64,000 nt of DNA, taken from assembly GCA_039583345.1 (NCBI GenBank), contig JAZDSJ010000012.1, positions 62,001-126,000 on the forward strand. The letters are read 5' to 3'. Positions 30,096-40,351 of this stretch are shown here, piece by piece. The notes under the pieces are model-generated. The model did not search any database. It was not told where the DNA came from and saw nothing but the letters and a program-made list of their open reading frames with translations. This stretch comes from Tectiglobus diatomicola. Its GTDB lineage: Bacteria > Pseudomonadota > Alphaproteobacteria > Rhizobiales > Hyphomicrobiaceae. Every line of letters begins with the position of its first letter. Position 1 is the stretch's first letter. Position numbers and translations under genes: made by a program.

Positions 30096-30549
30096 TTGTT
30101 TCCTCCGTTCGCAAGCTTGTGTAATGTTAGATCGGCCATAAATCAATAATATCGAAATGTCTGTGTTAAAATAAAGTAAAGTACAGAATGCCTATGTTGT
30201 AAGTGGTACTAATTTTTACGGTAGCCTGATATTGAACATGTTGCTTGCGCATTTCTTTAACAGAATAGAATTAATATGTAGCACTATTGCTGATCGTCCA
30301 CTTAGATGTTGGGTGCAAATTAGAGCCTAAAATAAATCTAACATGGAATTCCTTTTATATGATTATTTAACTGATGATGTTCCAAGCACAAATGAAAAAA
30401 AAGTTATAACTATTATTTAAGTTAAAATTTACATTTATACTTAATTTGCCATACATTACACATTTATGATAAGTGATATATAAAAATATTTCTCACATGT
30501 TAAATGTATATTTGCAATAATAATACTCGGCTTGATAGGGTCAACATAC
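30096..30549. promoter_or_regulatory. Divergent pckA / chvI intergenic region
   Basis: 454 bases between the two start codons hold both promoters. The pckA ribosome binding site GGAGGA is at 30101-30106; AGGG at 30537-30540 serves chvI. In relatives ChvI binds here; no binding motif could be identified by eye. Confidence 0.5.
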
Positions 30550-31260
30550 ATGAAAGAGAAAAATACAATTGCTCTTGTCGACGATGAGCGTAATATACGA
30601 ACATCACTGAGTATGGCCCTAGAGGCTGAAGGTTACAGAGTCCGTACATACAGCGATGGTGTCCAAGCTCTTGAAGCTCTGACGGGAGATCCAGTCGATC
30701 TGGGCATTTTTGATATAAAAATGCCGCGCATGGATGGTATGGAATTATTACGCCGAATACGCCAACGATCAGATGTTCCAGTAATTTTTTTAACTTCAAA
30801 GGATGAAGAAATAGATGAATTATTTGGACTGAAGATGGGAGCGGACGATTACATTGCTAAACCGTTCTCACAACGACTTGTAGTAGAAAGAGTGAAGGCT
30901 ATTTTACGGCGCTCTCAAGCTCGTGACGGTACATACTGGACAGAGGAAACAGCTAGGATTATTGAGCGTGGCAAGCTCCGCCTTGATCCAGAACGTCATG
31001 CTTGTCACTGGGATGGTAATCCGTTAACACTTACTGTAACAGAGTTTCTAATAATACAAGCTCTTGCGGCTCGCCCTGGGGTTGTAAAGACTCGTGATTC
31101 TCTAATGAATGCCGCCTATGATGATCAGGTATACGTTGATGATAGGACTATAGACAGCCACATAAAGCGTCTGCGTAAAAAATTCAAACAAATCGATGAC
31201 GATTTTGATGTTATTGAAACTTTGTACGGGGTAGGATATCGTCTTAAAGAAGTTCTTTGA
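30550..31260 (+). CDS. chvI: Response regulator ChvI (OmpR family)
   Basis: A 236-residue two-domain regulator. The receiver domain (about 5-120) has acidic pocket residues VDDE and phospho-acceptor Asp55 in FDIKMPRMDG, and Lys in the YIAKPFS switch. The C-terminal OmpR-type winged helix ends HIKRLRKKFKQ and LYGVGYRLKE. The conserved DDYIAKPF and QVYVDDRTIDSHIKR segments match ChvI/ExoR-pathway regulators. I choose the ATG at 30550 over the upstream TTG 30532. It is followed by chvG after 224 bases. The pair senses acid or envelope stress in plant- and animal-associated alphaproteobacteria. Confidence 0.93.
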   Translation: MKEKNTIALVDDERNIRTSLSMALEAEGYRVRTYSDGVQALEALTGDPVDLGIFDIKMPRMDGMELLRRIRQRSDVPVIFLTSKDEEIDELFGLKMGADDYIAKPFSQRLVVERVKAILRRSQARDGTYWTEETARIIERGKLRLDPERHACHWDGNPLTLTVTEFLIIQALAARPGVVKTRDSLMNAAYDDQVYVDDRTIDSHIKRLRKKFKQIDDDFDVIETLYGVGYRLKEVL

Positions 31261-31484
31261 CTGATTTTAATAATTGAAAATTCAGGCACATAGCTGACGA
31301 AAACTACGATACAACTACGTATGGTTATTGAGCAACCATGTGTCGTTTAACTTTAAGTTAAAATGCACTAAATAAATTCCAAGCTGTGTTTAATGATTCC
31401 TTAACAAGATTTTCTTCATTATTTAAATAATGTGCACTGTTCCTTTTATATTTAGAAGTAAATTACTGGTATATAATTTATATA

Positions 31485-33161
31485 ATGCTATCTCGCTATA
31501 TATCAAGCTCATTATTACGTCGTATAGTAGTGTCCAACTTATTAGGTTTGGTCGTACTCTTCTTCGGTTTCTTATACATTAGCCAATTTAATATTTGGCT
31601 CATCGATACAAAGCGTGATAGTTTGCAATTGCAAAGCCGACTCATCGCGAGCGCCATCGCGTCAAGTTTATATAACCATGATACTAAAGATTTATCTCGT
31701 TTCGGGGGTGCACTTTATGGTGTAGATCCATTTGCAGATCTTATGTTTACTTTAAGGCCTGAACGTGTAAGCCCTGTGCTAAGACGTTTGTTAAGAAAAA
31801 GTAACAATCAAGCTAAAGTATATGATATTAAAGGTAATTTGATTGCGGACTCCCAAAGAATGCTTCCGCTACGTGGCCCGTTAGACGCTGATAAAGACGG
31901 AAAGATAATAGATCGGCCACCAACTAAAAATTTTTGGACAAGGCTAAAACAATGGTTCCTAGCTGACTCTGAGCTTAAAGTATATCGGGAGCTTGGAGAT
32001 GCTAATGGTCACCTTTACCCTGAGGTTCGTATCGCTTTGAAGGGTAAGACTGAAGCCCTGCTTTTTCTTACACGTAGCGGTAAGCAAATAGTATCTGTCG
32101 CAACACCAATACAATTGGCCAATGAGATACGAGGTGTTTTATTGTTGTCTACCCCACCTGGTGAGGTTGATAAAGCCCTTGCTGAGGAACGGTTAGGCAT
32201 CTTCGCCCTTGCTCTTGTTGCACTTTGCGCAGCTATATTTGCATCTTATTTGCTCAAGCACACCGTCGCAGGTCCAATGCGCCAGCTTTCTACTGCCGCA
32301 GAAAATGTTACGCGTGATATACATTCTGCTGAGAACTTACCCAAATTCGTTGATCGTGAAGACGAAGTAGGGCAACTCGCGCGCTCTTTTACAACCATGA
32401 CACGAGCACTGCTTAAACGTATTGATGCAAGTGAAAAATTCGCAGCTGATATAGCTCATGAGCTAAAAAATCCACTAACTGCAGCAAGATCGACTGCTGA
32501 AAGTCTTACTTATGCAAAAACTGAAACTCAGAGAAGTGAACTAGTTGAACAGATACAGTTAGAGTTGCAACGTTTGAACAAACTAATAACTGATGTTTCG
32601 AATGCTTCACGCTTGGATGCTGAATTAGCAAGGCATACACCGGAGCCTGTTGATCTGGGTTTTCTCACAAAAAATGTGTGTAATATTCTCCGTGAGAATG
32701 CTAGAGATCAAAGACTTCACATAGAGCTGAATTATCATTTAGAAAGTCTCTCTGAACCACATTCTTACATTGTTTCTGGCCATGAAGGCCGACTTGGTCA
32801 AGTTCTTATGAACGTTATTGATAATGCATTATCATTTTCTCCCAAAAATGGAATTGTTGATGTATGTATTAGAAGTAGTCTAGACCAAGTAATTATAACA
32901 GTTACTGATGAAGGCCCAGGTATAGAGCAGGATAAGTTAAAAACAATATTCACACGTTTTTACACGTATCGCCCCAGTAAACATGGCAGTAGGGGAAGCA
33001 ACTCAGGACTTGGTCTATCTATTTCAAATGAGATAATTCAGGCTCATGGCGGAACAATATGGGCAGAAAATCTTGGCAAACCTCATATCATTGATACTAA
33101 TGGGAAAGGAGCTGGAGCGCGCTTTACAATTTCTCTGCCAGCTGCTCGTAAAATATACTGA
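31485..33161 (+). CDS. chvG: Sensor histidine kinase ChvG
   Basis: A 558-residue inner-membrane kinase. The first helix is about 13-33 and the periplasmic sensor domain is about 40-235. The second helix is about 236-256, and HAMP is about 257-313. In HisKA the phospho-accepting His325 lies in ADIAHELKNPL. The ATPase domain has the N box NVIDNALSF, G1 DEGPGIE, F box FTRFYTYRP and G2 SGLGLSI. It is the partner of ChvI. Full length with no damage. In Rhizobiales it is followed by hprK and PTS genes; here only gene-free DNA follows. Confidence 0.93.
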   Translation: MLSRYISSSLLRRIVVSNLLGLVVLFFGFLYISQFNIWLIDTKRDSLQLQSRLIASAIASSLYNHDTKDLSRFGGALYGVDPFADLMFTLRPERVSPVLRRLLRKSNNQAKVYDIKGNLIADSQRMLPLRGPLDADKDGKIIDRPPTKNFWTRLKQWFLADSELKVYRELGDANGHLYPEVRIALKGKTEALLFLTRSGKQIVSVATPIQLANEIRGVLLLSTPPGEVDKALAEERLGIFALALVALCAAIFASYLLKHTVAGPMRQLSTAAENVTRDIHSAENLPKFVDREDEVGQLARSFTTMTRALLKRIDASEKFAADIAHELKNPLTAARSTAESLTYAKTETQRSELVEQIQLELQRLNKLITDVSNASRLDAELARHTPEPVDLGFLTKNVCNILRENARDQRLHIELNYHLESLSEPHSYIVSGHEGRLGQVLMNVIDNALSFSPKNGIVDVCIRSSLDQVIITVTDEGPGIEQDKLKTIFTRFYTYRPSKHGSRGSNSGLGLSISNEIIQAHGGTIWAENLGKPHIIDTNGKGAGARFTISLPAARKIY

Positions 33162-33499
33162 ATGGCTATCATTACATATAACTATAAACTTACTTGATTA
33201 AAGAATGTTTATGTACGATGAAAAATAAATTGATACCTACCTAGAAAGTGCTAATGAACTTTTAAATAATTATATTACTTTTTATTATCAAGAAAATTAT
33301 AACAAATTTGAAACTGAATTTTTATTTTTAAGGAATCATCATTTGAAAGTGTGTCTGAAATAGAGCGATAAATTTTTTAGACAACTGATAAATAATAAAG
33401 CATTACAAAAAACAAAAGAAAATTAGCTTATCATCTATGATGGTCACCAATAATCTATACTTTTGAGTAAATATAGTGATCATCGATTATCTTAAAGTG
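33162..33499. other. Spacer after chvG, no hprK/PTS genes
   Basis: AT-rich, converges on the symporter gene. The hprK, PTS-IIA and HPr genes usual after chvG are not here and no remnant is seen. Confidence 0.5.
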
Positions 33500-35302
33500 T
33501 TAAAATTCATTACGAATACTTTTTTTCCTCGACACCCGCATATTCCGAATTATCTTGAAAATAAACTGATTATAGCCCGGACTGAATTTGGCAAAAATGA
33601 AGGCTGCAATAAAGGCTGGAATAAGGCCAGACAGGCCCATGATGGGTACAGGTAATGGAATTGGTAATGTATCATCACTAATTATAGCAATAATGCTAAT
33701 ACTGAAGCCAACTACTAGGCTAGCTATTGCTGCATGTACATTCATTTTTTTCCACCATATCGAAAGTAATAAAACTGGAAATATGGCCGATGCAATAATT
33801 GCGTAAGCCCAAAGTAAAAGCTGGAGAGGATCAGTTTGTATAATATTAATTACTAGCAAACTTGACATTATTGTAAGTAGACACACTATACGTGAAGAGA
33901 ATAAAAGTATATGTCTGGCTATTGGAAAACGATTATTATCTTTAAGAATATCTTCTGTAAGAAGAATGCTTATAGCGCTCAATGTAGCGCCAGATGCAGC
34001 CAGGGATGCGCAGATGACACCTACAATAACAAGATAAACAAAAATGGAAGGTAGGTCAGCTGTAAGTGGTGAAGTAAACAGAACGCTATCTCTGTAAAAT
34101 GCAACACTAGATAATTTAAGTGCCTCACTATTTGTCAACGATGATATAGGGCTTGAAATATTGTCGGAAGTAAACCAACGTGGAAAGTCAGCTGGTAATT
34201 TACCAACTACACTGAGCATGAGATCATGGCGCATAAATATTGCTAAAGAAGATAATGAAGTTATGACGAGCCCAGCAAAAAATATGGTCCAACTAAAAGA
34301 CTTTCTTGTCTCACGAAGGCCATAAGTTATACCGCTTGTAGGAAGAAGCCATGGTGCACACGCTACACCGAGCATAACGGTTATAACAGTTAACAAAAAA
34401 CTAAAAGTACTTAGGCTGAGGTAAGGTGCAGTAAGCTCTCCTTTTATGTTAGTTAATATCTGTCCAGCAAGATCGTATTCAAACATGGAGGATATATCTG
34501 CAGAATTTATGTTTTGCGCGGTCTCCATCAGCTTAATAGTTTGTAAGACTGATCCGTGACTCAATTGTGCTATCGGTAGATTAGTTTCAATAACTCCGAT
34601 TACCGCCGCAGGTGTGACCACTGCTATAATTACTGCAATAGCTTGTGCCGAGCTGACAGTACTTAATGCACGCATACCCCCGAAGGGTAAGCAGAACACA
34701 AGCACAGCAGCCAAAATAATGACGCTATATATTTTAGTAAAGCCGACTATTTGTTGAGTTGCATAAGTTGCAACTTGTAGCTCTGCCGAGACGAAGAGTA
34801 ACATTGGAACTAAAACTATAACCGCTGCAGTCTTACGCAGAATTTTACTCTTAAAACGCCATCCCAGATATGATGGTATCGTATAAGCACCGCGCTTGCG
34901 ACAAAAAGGCGCAATTATGGTACCCATAATCAAAAAACCTACAATTAATCCAAGGGGTAGGCACCATGAATCAAAGCCGTTTATAAAAAGCAAGCCTGGA
35001 ATTATAACCAAGCCGGTTCCACCCAAACCAGAGGTAGCCAGAATTAAGCCACAGTGTACTGCTGGCACAGCACGTCTAGCCGTAAAAAATTCAGAATAGT
35101 TTTTTGTATAGGATAAAGTTCCTATTATAGCAAAAGATATCAATGGTAATGCGAACGCCAATATCCGAATAATAACATCTGGTACACCTAGTAAGTATAA
35201 AATTAAAAGGGTCAAAAATAAAGATACAAATCCACTTGCAAATATACCAGAGTAAATCCCTAGGTAAGGACTTTTCTTTAGCTTACTTGAAGAAGAATTC
35301 AT
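33500..35302 (-). CDS. Sodium:solute symporter, ActP/acetate-type (large subunit)
   Basis: A 600-residue inner-membrane protein with about 13 hydrophobic helices of the SSS fold. Family segments include SGLGGTGLVIIPGLLFINGF, GAYTIPSYLGWRFKSK, and GASGATLSAIS-like SLAASGATLSAISILL. Together with the adjacent small DUF4212 protein this matches the two-component VC_2705-type symporters proposed to import acetate or other short carboxylates with sodium; the substrate is not proven. The start is set at ATG 35302; a GTG at 35332 is possible. It lies downstream of its small subunit on the same strand. Confidence 0.88.
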   Translation of the reverse strand: MNSSSSKLKKSPYLGIYSGIFASGFVSLFLTLLILYLLGVPDVIIRILAFALPLISFAIIGTLSYTKNYSEFFTARRAVPAVHCGLILATSGLGGTGLVIIPGLLFINGFDSWCLPLGLIVGFLIMGTIIAPFCRKRGAYTIPSYLGWRFKSKILRKTAAVIVLVPMLLFVSAELQVATYATQQIVGFTKIYSVIILAAVLVFCLPFGGMRALSTVSSAQAIAVIIAVVTPAAVIGVIETNLPIAQLSHGSVLQTIKLMETAQNINSADISSMFEYDLAGQILTNIKGELTAPYLSLSTFSFLLTVITVMLGVACAPWLLPTSGITYGLRETRKSFSWTIFFAGLVITSLSSLAIFMRHDLMLSVVGKLPADFPRWFTSDNISSPISSLTNSEALKLSSVAFYRDSVLFTSPLTADLPSIFVYLVIVGVICASLAASGATLSAISILLTEDILKDNNRFPIARHILLFSSRIVCLLTIMSSLLVINIIQTDPLQLLLWAYAIIASAIFPVLLLSIWWKKMNVHAAIASLVVGFSISIIAIISDDTLPIPLPVPIMGLSGLIPAFIAAFIFAKFSPGYNQFIFKIIRNMRVSRKKSIRNEF

Positions 35303-35392
35303 ACCTTCACTTTTCCTACGAGCTGTAAGCACAAATGATGAAACATATTATCTAGTAAGCTAGAAAATTAAGCGTTGTATCATATTTCTTAG

Positions 35393-35695
35393 TTAGTAAC
35401 GTATATCATCATTTTGGCCTCTTTTTCCAACATGAGTGCACATAGTGAAAATTGCAATTATCCAAAGTCCATGACTAATCATGAAATACCCAAGTGGAAA
35501 GCCAAGAAATCTATAGCAATTAAAATTCTCAACATATACCGAAATAACAATAATTAATATTAAAATTGGAAGTAGACTCAAACAAATTCTAGACTTTTTA
35601 TAGTCCCATCTAGACCTTCGTCGTTTTCTAAAAATAGTAATCATGTCAATGCCTATAATTTTATACTTAGGTCTTTTTGCTCTCCTCTGAAACAT
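35393..35695 (-). CDS. DUF4212 symporter small subunit
   Basis: A 100-residue protein with two hydrophobic helices. The second begins LGFPLGYFMISHGLWIIAIF, the hallmark of DUF4212 proteins that accompany the SSS transporter encoded next. The N-terminus is very basic. The first ATG has no clear ribosome binding site; the ATG at 35644 (with AGG 7 bases before it) may be the true start, giving 83 residues. The 60-90 base gap to the symporter gene supports an operon. Confidence 0.8.
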   Translation of the reverse strand: MFQRRAKRPKYKIIGIDMITIFRKRRRSRWDYKKSRICLSLLPILILIIVISVYVENFNCYRFLGFPLGYFMISHGLWIIAIFTMCTHVGKRGQNDDIRY

Positions 35696-36383
35696 CAGAA
35701 TTTTTTATTTAAATGTTTCACTACCACTATAATTCACCAGAAAATTTAGAAAATTTCTTGTCTAGATTTTTAAAAGGTATTTTATGTTGATGGTTTTCCT
35801 TTATTAAGGAAAATAATGATAATTATCCCTTATACAAAGAGTGAAGAAAGCTATATGCCATTTGTTTAAAAAAGCTACTTATTGAATTTAATTAATGTGC
35901 AGTATACTTTGTAGAAGACATACATTGATTAAATTGTTGTCACTACATAAAATTTGATAAATTAACAGTTACTACATATAACTAGTTGTCAAAGTTATAT
36001 TCGTCTTGGAATTCACAATATCTCAAAGATATCTTGGGCAGACATATACAGACTATACACTTGACGATTAGGTCGGCAGTTGATCATATAACTTTAGTTA
36101 TTAAATTGAAAATGTAATAATCAGCAATTTATGCTTTCTTAATTGTTGAAGGTTAACAAAATATGTGTATTTAATATCGTCTTTTAAATTAAGATCTGTT
36201 GCTATAATGAGAAGAAGAGTTGTGCTCTTAGTCCTAACCCAGCCATTAATTTAGTGCTTTTAAGTAACACTTATAAATAAAAAATATGAGTTTAATACGT
36301 AAACCAAAACTTTACTTTGTTTTTAGATGCTAGTGACATAAAAATAATTTCCTTTTTGAGCTTATTACTATGGACTTAGTATT
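35696..36383. other. Gene-free spacer
   Basis: AT-rich divergent spacer of 688 bases. It must hold the promoters for the symporter operon and the hypothetical gene. No other feature is recognised. Confidence 0.45.
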
Positions 36384-36848
36384 ATGGGCAAAGCGAGTAT
36401 ATGGAAAGCTCTGTTAATTATGGGAGTGCTGGTAGGCGTCGCTAAGTTTAGTGTGAATGAGTATGTTCGCCGCGACGCACTTCAGAATGTCATATTAGAT
36501 GCTTATCGCGAACATGCCATTGCGGCTTGTCGCCATTCAGCTGGTGCAACGATTAATCCCACTGTTTGGTCACAATCTAGTGAAGTTCGCCTGGCCGTCG
36601 GCAAGGCAGATCTTGATGTAAACATCTGGGAAACAAGCCATCGACTTTGGAAGGCTCGTTACCAAAATGCCTACATTTATGTAACTATTAATAAGCCGGA
36701 TTCTCAGATTCACTGCGAATATGATATTGCAAATAGCGTAGCTGTGGTCTATAAGCTTGGCGGTGAAGAGAGTGCAGAACACTTTTCATTAGAACAAGAA
36801 GCTCGGTCTGCACCTATATTAGAAGAAGGTATCAAACAGCATTACTGA
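36384..36848 (+). CDS. Hypothetical single-anchor membrane protein
   Basis: 154 residues, not assigned to a family. Residues 6-24 are a hydrophobic anchor (WKALLIMGVLVGVAKF). The remainder is soluble and probably periplasmic, with two cysteines (one in IAACRHS near 49, one in IHCEYDIA near 118) that could form a disulphide. It has regular codon use and an uninterrupted frame in a genome full of decayed spacers, so it is probably a real gene. It stands alone. Confidence 0.7.
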   Translation: MGKASIWKALLIMGVLVGVAKFSVNEYVRRDALQNVILDAYREHAIAACRHSAGATINPTVWSQSSEVRLAVGKADLDVNIWETSHRLWKARYQNAYIYVTINKPDSQIHCEYDIANSVAVVYKLGGEESAEHFSLEQEARSAPILEEGIKQHY

Positions 36849-37124
36849 CTTACTATTAAATTAATTTGCATGATAATTGTGTTTTTAATATTTTAATAAA
36901 AACTAAAATAGGGGAATAGTCTATACCCAGATATTACAAATACTTTTTTTGATATTGCAAATTATAAGTCCCCACGAGGGCTTGTCATATCATACTTTAA
37001 AATTAGTTTTGCTCACAATAGCTGCAGTAGTGAGTTATTCATATTCTAAATAATTATCCTAACCATTTAAGGATGCCTGAGATTAGAATCTATCAATTTC
37101 TAAGAACTAAAACTCAGATAAATT

Positions 37125-37889
37125 TCAAGCTCTTTTCGCAAGAAAATCAGAAACACCTTTCTTGTATAAATGATCTCCAACTGCTTTCATATGATCGCGG
37201 CCTCGTATTTCTAGAGATTGGGCATTTGGGATTAAACTTGCAAGGCCAGAAGCCGAACCACTCACAGTATCATCAGTGCCGACCGCGACAAGAACTGGAC
37301 AAGAAATTCGAGAAATATCATCCCGAGACACTGGATCGCGGCTAGATCGAATGCATGCAGCGAGTGCATAGAGGTCGCTACCTGTGTGTTCAGCAAATGT
37401 TCGAAAGGTGCGGGCCGTACTATCTTTCACCTCGTCGATAGAACGAGTCTCCAAAGCCTGTGCAATCAAGGATGTGCCAGCCATACCACGTATCATATTG
37501 TATCCTAACCCTCCAAAAATGACACTTCGTATTCTTGTCGGATTGGCGAGCGTGAGAAACGCTGCAATCCGTGCTCCCATTGAGTAGCCCATAACATCAG
37601 CATAATCGATTTGAAGATGATCAAGCAGACGACACGCATCTTGGGCCATAACAATAGCGCCATAAGAATCAGGATCATATAGCTTCTGACTGCAGCCATG
37701 CCCTCTGTGGTCTATTGCAATGACCCGACGATTTTCTCCTAAAAGATAACTTATCCATTTAGTCTCTATCCAGTTAACAACAAAATTTGACGCAAAGCCA
37801 TGCAGGAGTAGGATAGGATCACCATTTCCATGATCAGTGTATGCGATTATAACCCCGTCAGAATTAAATGATTTTGTTTTATAGTCCAA
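37125..37889 (-). CDS. Alpha/beta hydrolase
   Basis: A 254-residue cytoplasmic alpha/beta-fold hydrolase. The oxyanion segment is LLLHGFASNF, the nucleophile is Ser103 in GYSMG, the acid is probably Asp207 in VGTDDTVSG, and His233 lies in RGRDHMKAV. The start is TTG at 37889, with GGGG 7 bases upstream and no nearby ATG. It is divergent from the ZF-CHCC / FAD monooxygenase pair, a neighbourhood that recurs in alphaproteobacteria. It is an esterase-like enzyme whose substrate is unknown. Confidence 0.9.
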   Translation of the reverse strand: MDYKTKSFNSDGVIIAYTDHGNGDPILLLHGFASNFVVNWIETKWISYLLGENRRVIAIDHRGHGCSQKLYDPDSYGAIVMAQDACRLLDHLQIDYADVMGYSMGARIAAFLTLANPTRIRSVIFGGLGYNMIRGMAGTSLIAQALETRSIDEVKDSTARTFRTFAEHTGSDLYALAACIRSSRDPVSRDDISRISCPVLVAVGTDDTVSGSASGLASLIPNAQSLEIRGRDHMKAVGDHLYKKGVSDFLAKRA

Positions 37890-38022
37890 GAGTTAACCCC
37901 ACATATTCTATTGTTAAGTATGTCGTGCGACTACAGACCATGTTACAATTGTCGCTTACAATTTAATACCTATCATGCTATGAATAGCTAAGTATGCCAG
38001 GTATAACAAGGGGTAATAAGAT

Positions 38023-38274
38023 ATGGCAGACCATTTTGTACCTCACATTGCAAATGACGTGGGCGTTGATAAAATCACCATTGGTGTTAAAGAATTCAAG
38101 TGCATGGGGGCTCGTCCACCCTACGATCATCCACACATCTATCTTGATATGGGAACAGATTCGCAAATACTCTGTCCATATTGCTCAACGCTATACATAT
38201 ATGATGAACGACTTGCAAAAAATGATACAGAGCCAAGTGGCTGTGTTATAACTGAAAGCGAAGAACTGGTTTAA
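38023..38274 (+). CDS. ZF-CHCC zinc-finger domain protein
   Basis: 83 residues with the CHCC pattern of the NDUFS6-like zinc finger: Cys27 (FKCMGA), His36 (YDHPHIYLDMG), Cys51 and Cys54 (CPYCSTLY). Relatives include the complex I accessory subunit of mitochondria, and bacterial copies occur in alphaproteobacteria. AAGGGG lies 11 bases before the ATG. The next gene starts 10 bases after its stop, so they are probably co-transcribed. An overlapping frame on the same strand at 37994-38251 is not coding. Confidence 0.9.
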   Translation: MADHFVPHIANDVGVDKITIGVKEFKCMGARPPYDHPHIYLDMGTDSQILCPYCSTLYIYDERLAKNDTEPSGCVITESEELV

Positions 38275-38284
38275 TATCTTGATT

Positions 38285-39514
38285 ATGCAATCGGATACGG
38301 ATCATTTCGATCATACAGTCATTGCTGGTGCTGGTATTGCAGGGCTTACACTTGCTATAACACTGGCTCGTCATGGCGTTCGATCTACAGTGTTAGAGAC
38401 ACTTTTAACGCCTAATGAAACAGGAGCTGGCATTCAACTTGGCCCGAATGCAACTAGGATTTTTCACGATCTTGGCATTTTAGATACTTTAAAACTTGAC
38501 GCTGTTGCGCCTGAATCTATTGTTGTTGCTAATTGTAAATCCAACCGGACTATTGTCGAACTACCTCTCGGCGATTGGATGCTTCAACGTTATGATGCCC
38601 CGTACCTCGTAATTCACCGTGCAGATCTTCAAGCTGCACTTTTGCATCACGCTTTAGAATTAGACGAAATTGATCTACGCTTTGGAAACAAGGTTTGCAG
38701 AATTAGCCAGGACTGCGGTCGTTTTAAACACAAGAGCGGGATCACAAAATTTATTTTAAAAAATGGTGTTAGTGTATCCTCACCTTTAGTAGTTGGGTCA
38801 GATGGTATATGGTCTTCGACTCGTAAGTCTTTTAGATTAAACCAAGTAGACTTAAGTTATTCCGGGATGAGTGCATCTCGCTCTATAATAAAGTCAGCTG
38901 ATTTACCTGAAAAGTTTCAGCGTTTAGCAACACATGTCTGGCTTGCTCCTAATGCTCATATTGTAATGTATCCCGTGCGCCGTGGTGTGGATGTGGCATT
39001 TGTTGTTGTCACCCAAGATTCTCAACCAAAAAAAGGATGGGGTGACACAATTGACCAAAGAATAATACTTAAAGCATTTAATGAACTACATCACGATGTC
39101 GCAGAAATATTACAGCTGGCAGGACATTGGAAACAATGGTCACTTTTAGACACTAAACCACTTCCCTCCTGGTACGAAAAGCAAATTGTCCTCATAGGTG
39201 ATGCTGCCCATCCGATATTACCGTTTATGGCTCAAGGAGGGGCGATGGCTATTGAGGACGGCTACGTACTTGGACGGCTCATTGCACAATTAGGAACTAA
39301 TCCAAGTCAAATCTTTCCAGTTTTTGAGAAAATGCGTCGAAATCGTATAGAATGTGTACAGGATGCCTCACGAAAAAACGGTCAGATATATCATATGAAA
39401 GGGTTTATGGCAAAGGGACGTGATTTTGTTATGCGCTCTGTACCACCAAGTTTTCTCATGAAAAAATATGATTGGATTTATAATTGGCGCTATACACCAA
39501 CTGCAGATATTTAG
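38285..39514 (+). CDS. FAD-dependent monooxygenase (UbiH / salicylate hydroxylase type)
   Basis: About 409 residues. The dinucleotide fold GAGIAGLTLAITLARHG is near the N-terminus, then GAGIQLGPNATRI. The second FAD motif is LIGDAAHPILPFMAQGGAMA with AIEDGYVLGRLI. These identify a group A flavoprotein hydroxylase. Such enzymes use NADH/NADPH and oxygen on aromatic substrates; the substrate is unknown here. The ATG at 38285 is preferred over TTG 38279. The pairing with a ZF-CHCC gene and a divergent hydrolase is a recurrent alphaproteobacterial layout. Confidence 0.9.
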   Translation: MQSDTDHFDHTVIAGAGIAGLTLAITLARHGVRSTVLETLLTPNETGAGIQLGPNATRIFHDLGILDTLKLDAVAPESIVVANCKSNRTIVELPLGDWMLQRYDAPYLVIHRADLQAALLHHALELDEIDLRFGNKVCRISQDCGRFKHKSGITKFILKNGVSVSSPLVVGSDGIWSSTRKSFRLNQVDLSYSGMSASRSIIKSADLPEKFQRLATHVWLAPNAHIVMYPVRRGVDVAFVVVTQDSQPKKGWGDTIDQRIILKAFNELHHDVAEILQLAGHWKQWSLLDTKPLPSWYEKQIVLIGDAAHPILPFMAQGGAMAIEDGYVLGRLIAQLGTNPSQIFPVFEKMRRNRIECVQDASRKNGQIYHMKGFMAKGRDFVMRSVPPSFLMKKYDWIYNWRYTPTADI

Positions 39515-39637
39515 AAATCTTAATATATAAAGCAAACTTAAAAGTAATCAACACAACTAAAACCTTATTGCTTCAAATTAGTTTTTTAGATTTTTTAAAA
39601 TACCTATCTAAGGACTATTACTATAAGACCCTAATAA

Positions 39638-40351
39638 CTAATACTGACTGTGCCCTCGGTCGACTGTGCCAAAGAATAAAAAGCCAGCTAAAAACCCACC
39701 CAAGTGCGCTTCCCAGGCGATCCCGCCATCGCCGAACATTCTTGGCCCTAGTACTGCTAATAAGAAATTCATTGCAATCCAGATACCTGTCGCCATCATA
39801 GTTTTGCGGTGCTGAAGTGCATTAATAAGTGACAGCCGTAAAATCGAACGAGGGTTATACTGCAGATTTTTTATACTATTATTCTCTAGCTCTAAAAAAA
39901 TAAAACGAAAGCTGGCTCCCATAAGGCCAGAGACAGCTCCTGACATACCAATAACAATTGATTTAACAAAGCCGTTGATTGCCAAATAAGTCAGCCCGCC
40001 GCAAATGGTACAGATAATAAATAATAAAAAAAAACCTAGACGACTTGTCCTGCGTGCTATCAAAGATCCAAAGGCAAGTAACCAAGCGTTATTAGAAAAT
40101 AAATGAATCCAGTCACTATGCAATAAAGCATGCGTAATCAACGATGTCATCCCTACGAAAAATCCTCCAGAAACATCACCAGAGTTTGGTCCAATTCGAT
40201 AAGGATAGAGCGCCAAATAGTTTATTAATTCATGATCTAAAAAAGAACCGCCCAAAACACGTATCAAGTGTATTATGGACACTATAGCGATTACTGCGAC
40301 GACAACACCGGGTGCACTAACTATTGGCTCTTTTTTGTAGATACCATTCAT
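39638..40351 (-). CDS. Rhomboid family intramembrane serine protease
   Basis: A 237-residue protein with about six hydrophobic helices. The catalytic serine is Ser137 in GMSGAVSGLMGA, and the partner His216 lies in EAHLGGFLAGFLF. The conserved His-Asn-rich helix WIHLFSNNAWLL comes earlier. It cleaves membrane proteins within the bilayer; the substrate is unknown. It is convergent with the FAD monooxygenase gene. Confidence 0.92.
   Translation of the reverse strand: MNGIYKKEPIVSAPGVVVAVIAIVSIIHLIRVLGGSFLDHELINYLALYPYRIGPNSGDVSGGFFVGMTSLITHALLHSDWIHLFSNNAWLLAFGSLIARRTSRLGFFLLFIICTICGGLTYLAINGFVKSIVIGMSGAVSGLMGASFRFIFLELENNSIKNLQYNPRSILRLSLINALQHRKTMMATGIWIAMNFLLAVLGPRMFGDGGIAWEAHLGGFLAGFLFFGTVDRGHSQY

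Noticed and set aside
36969..36990. Small hairpin AAGTCCC / GGGCTT after the hypothetical gene
   Set aside because: Six pairs with one G-U and no T run; too weak to call a terminator.
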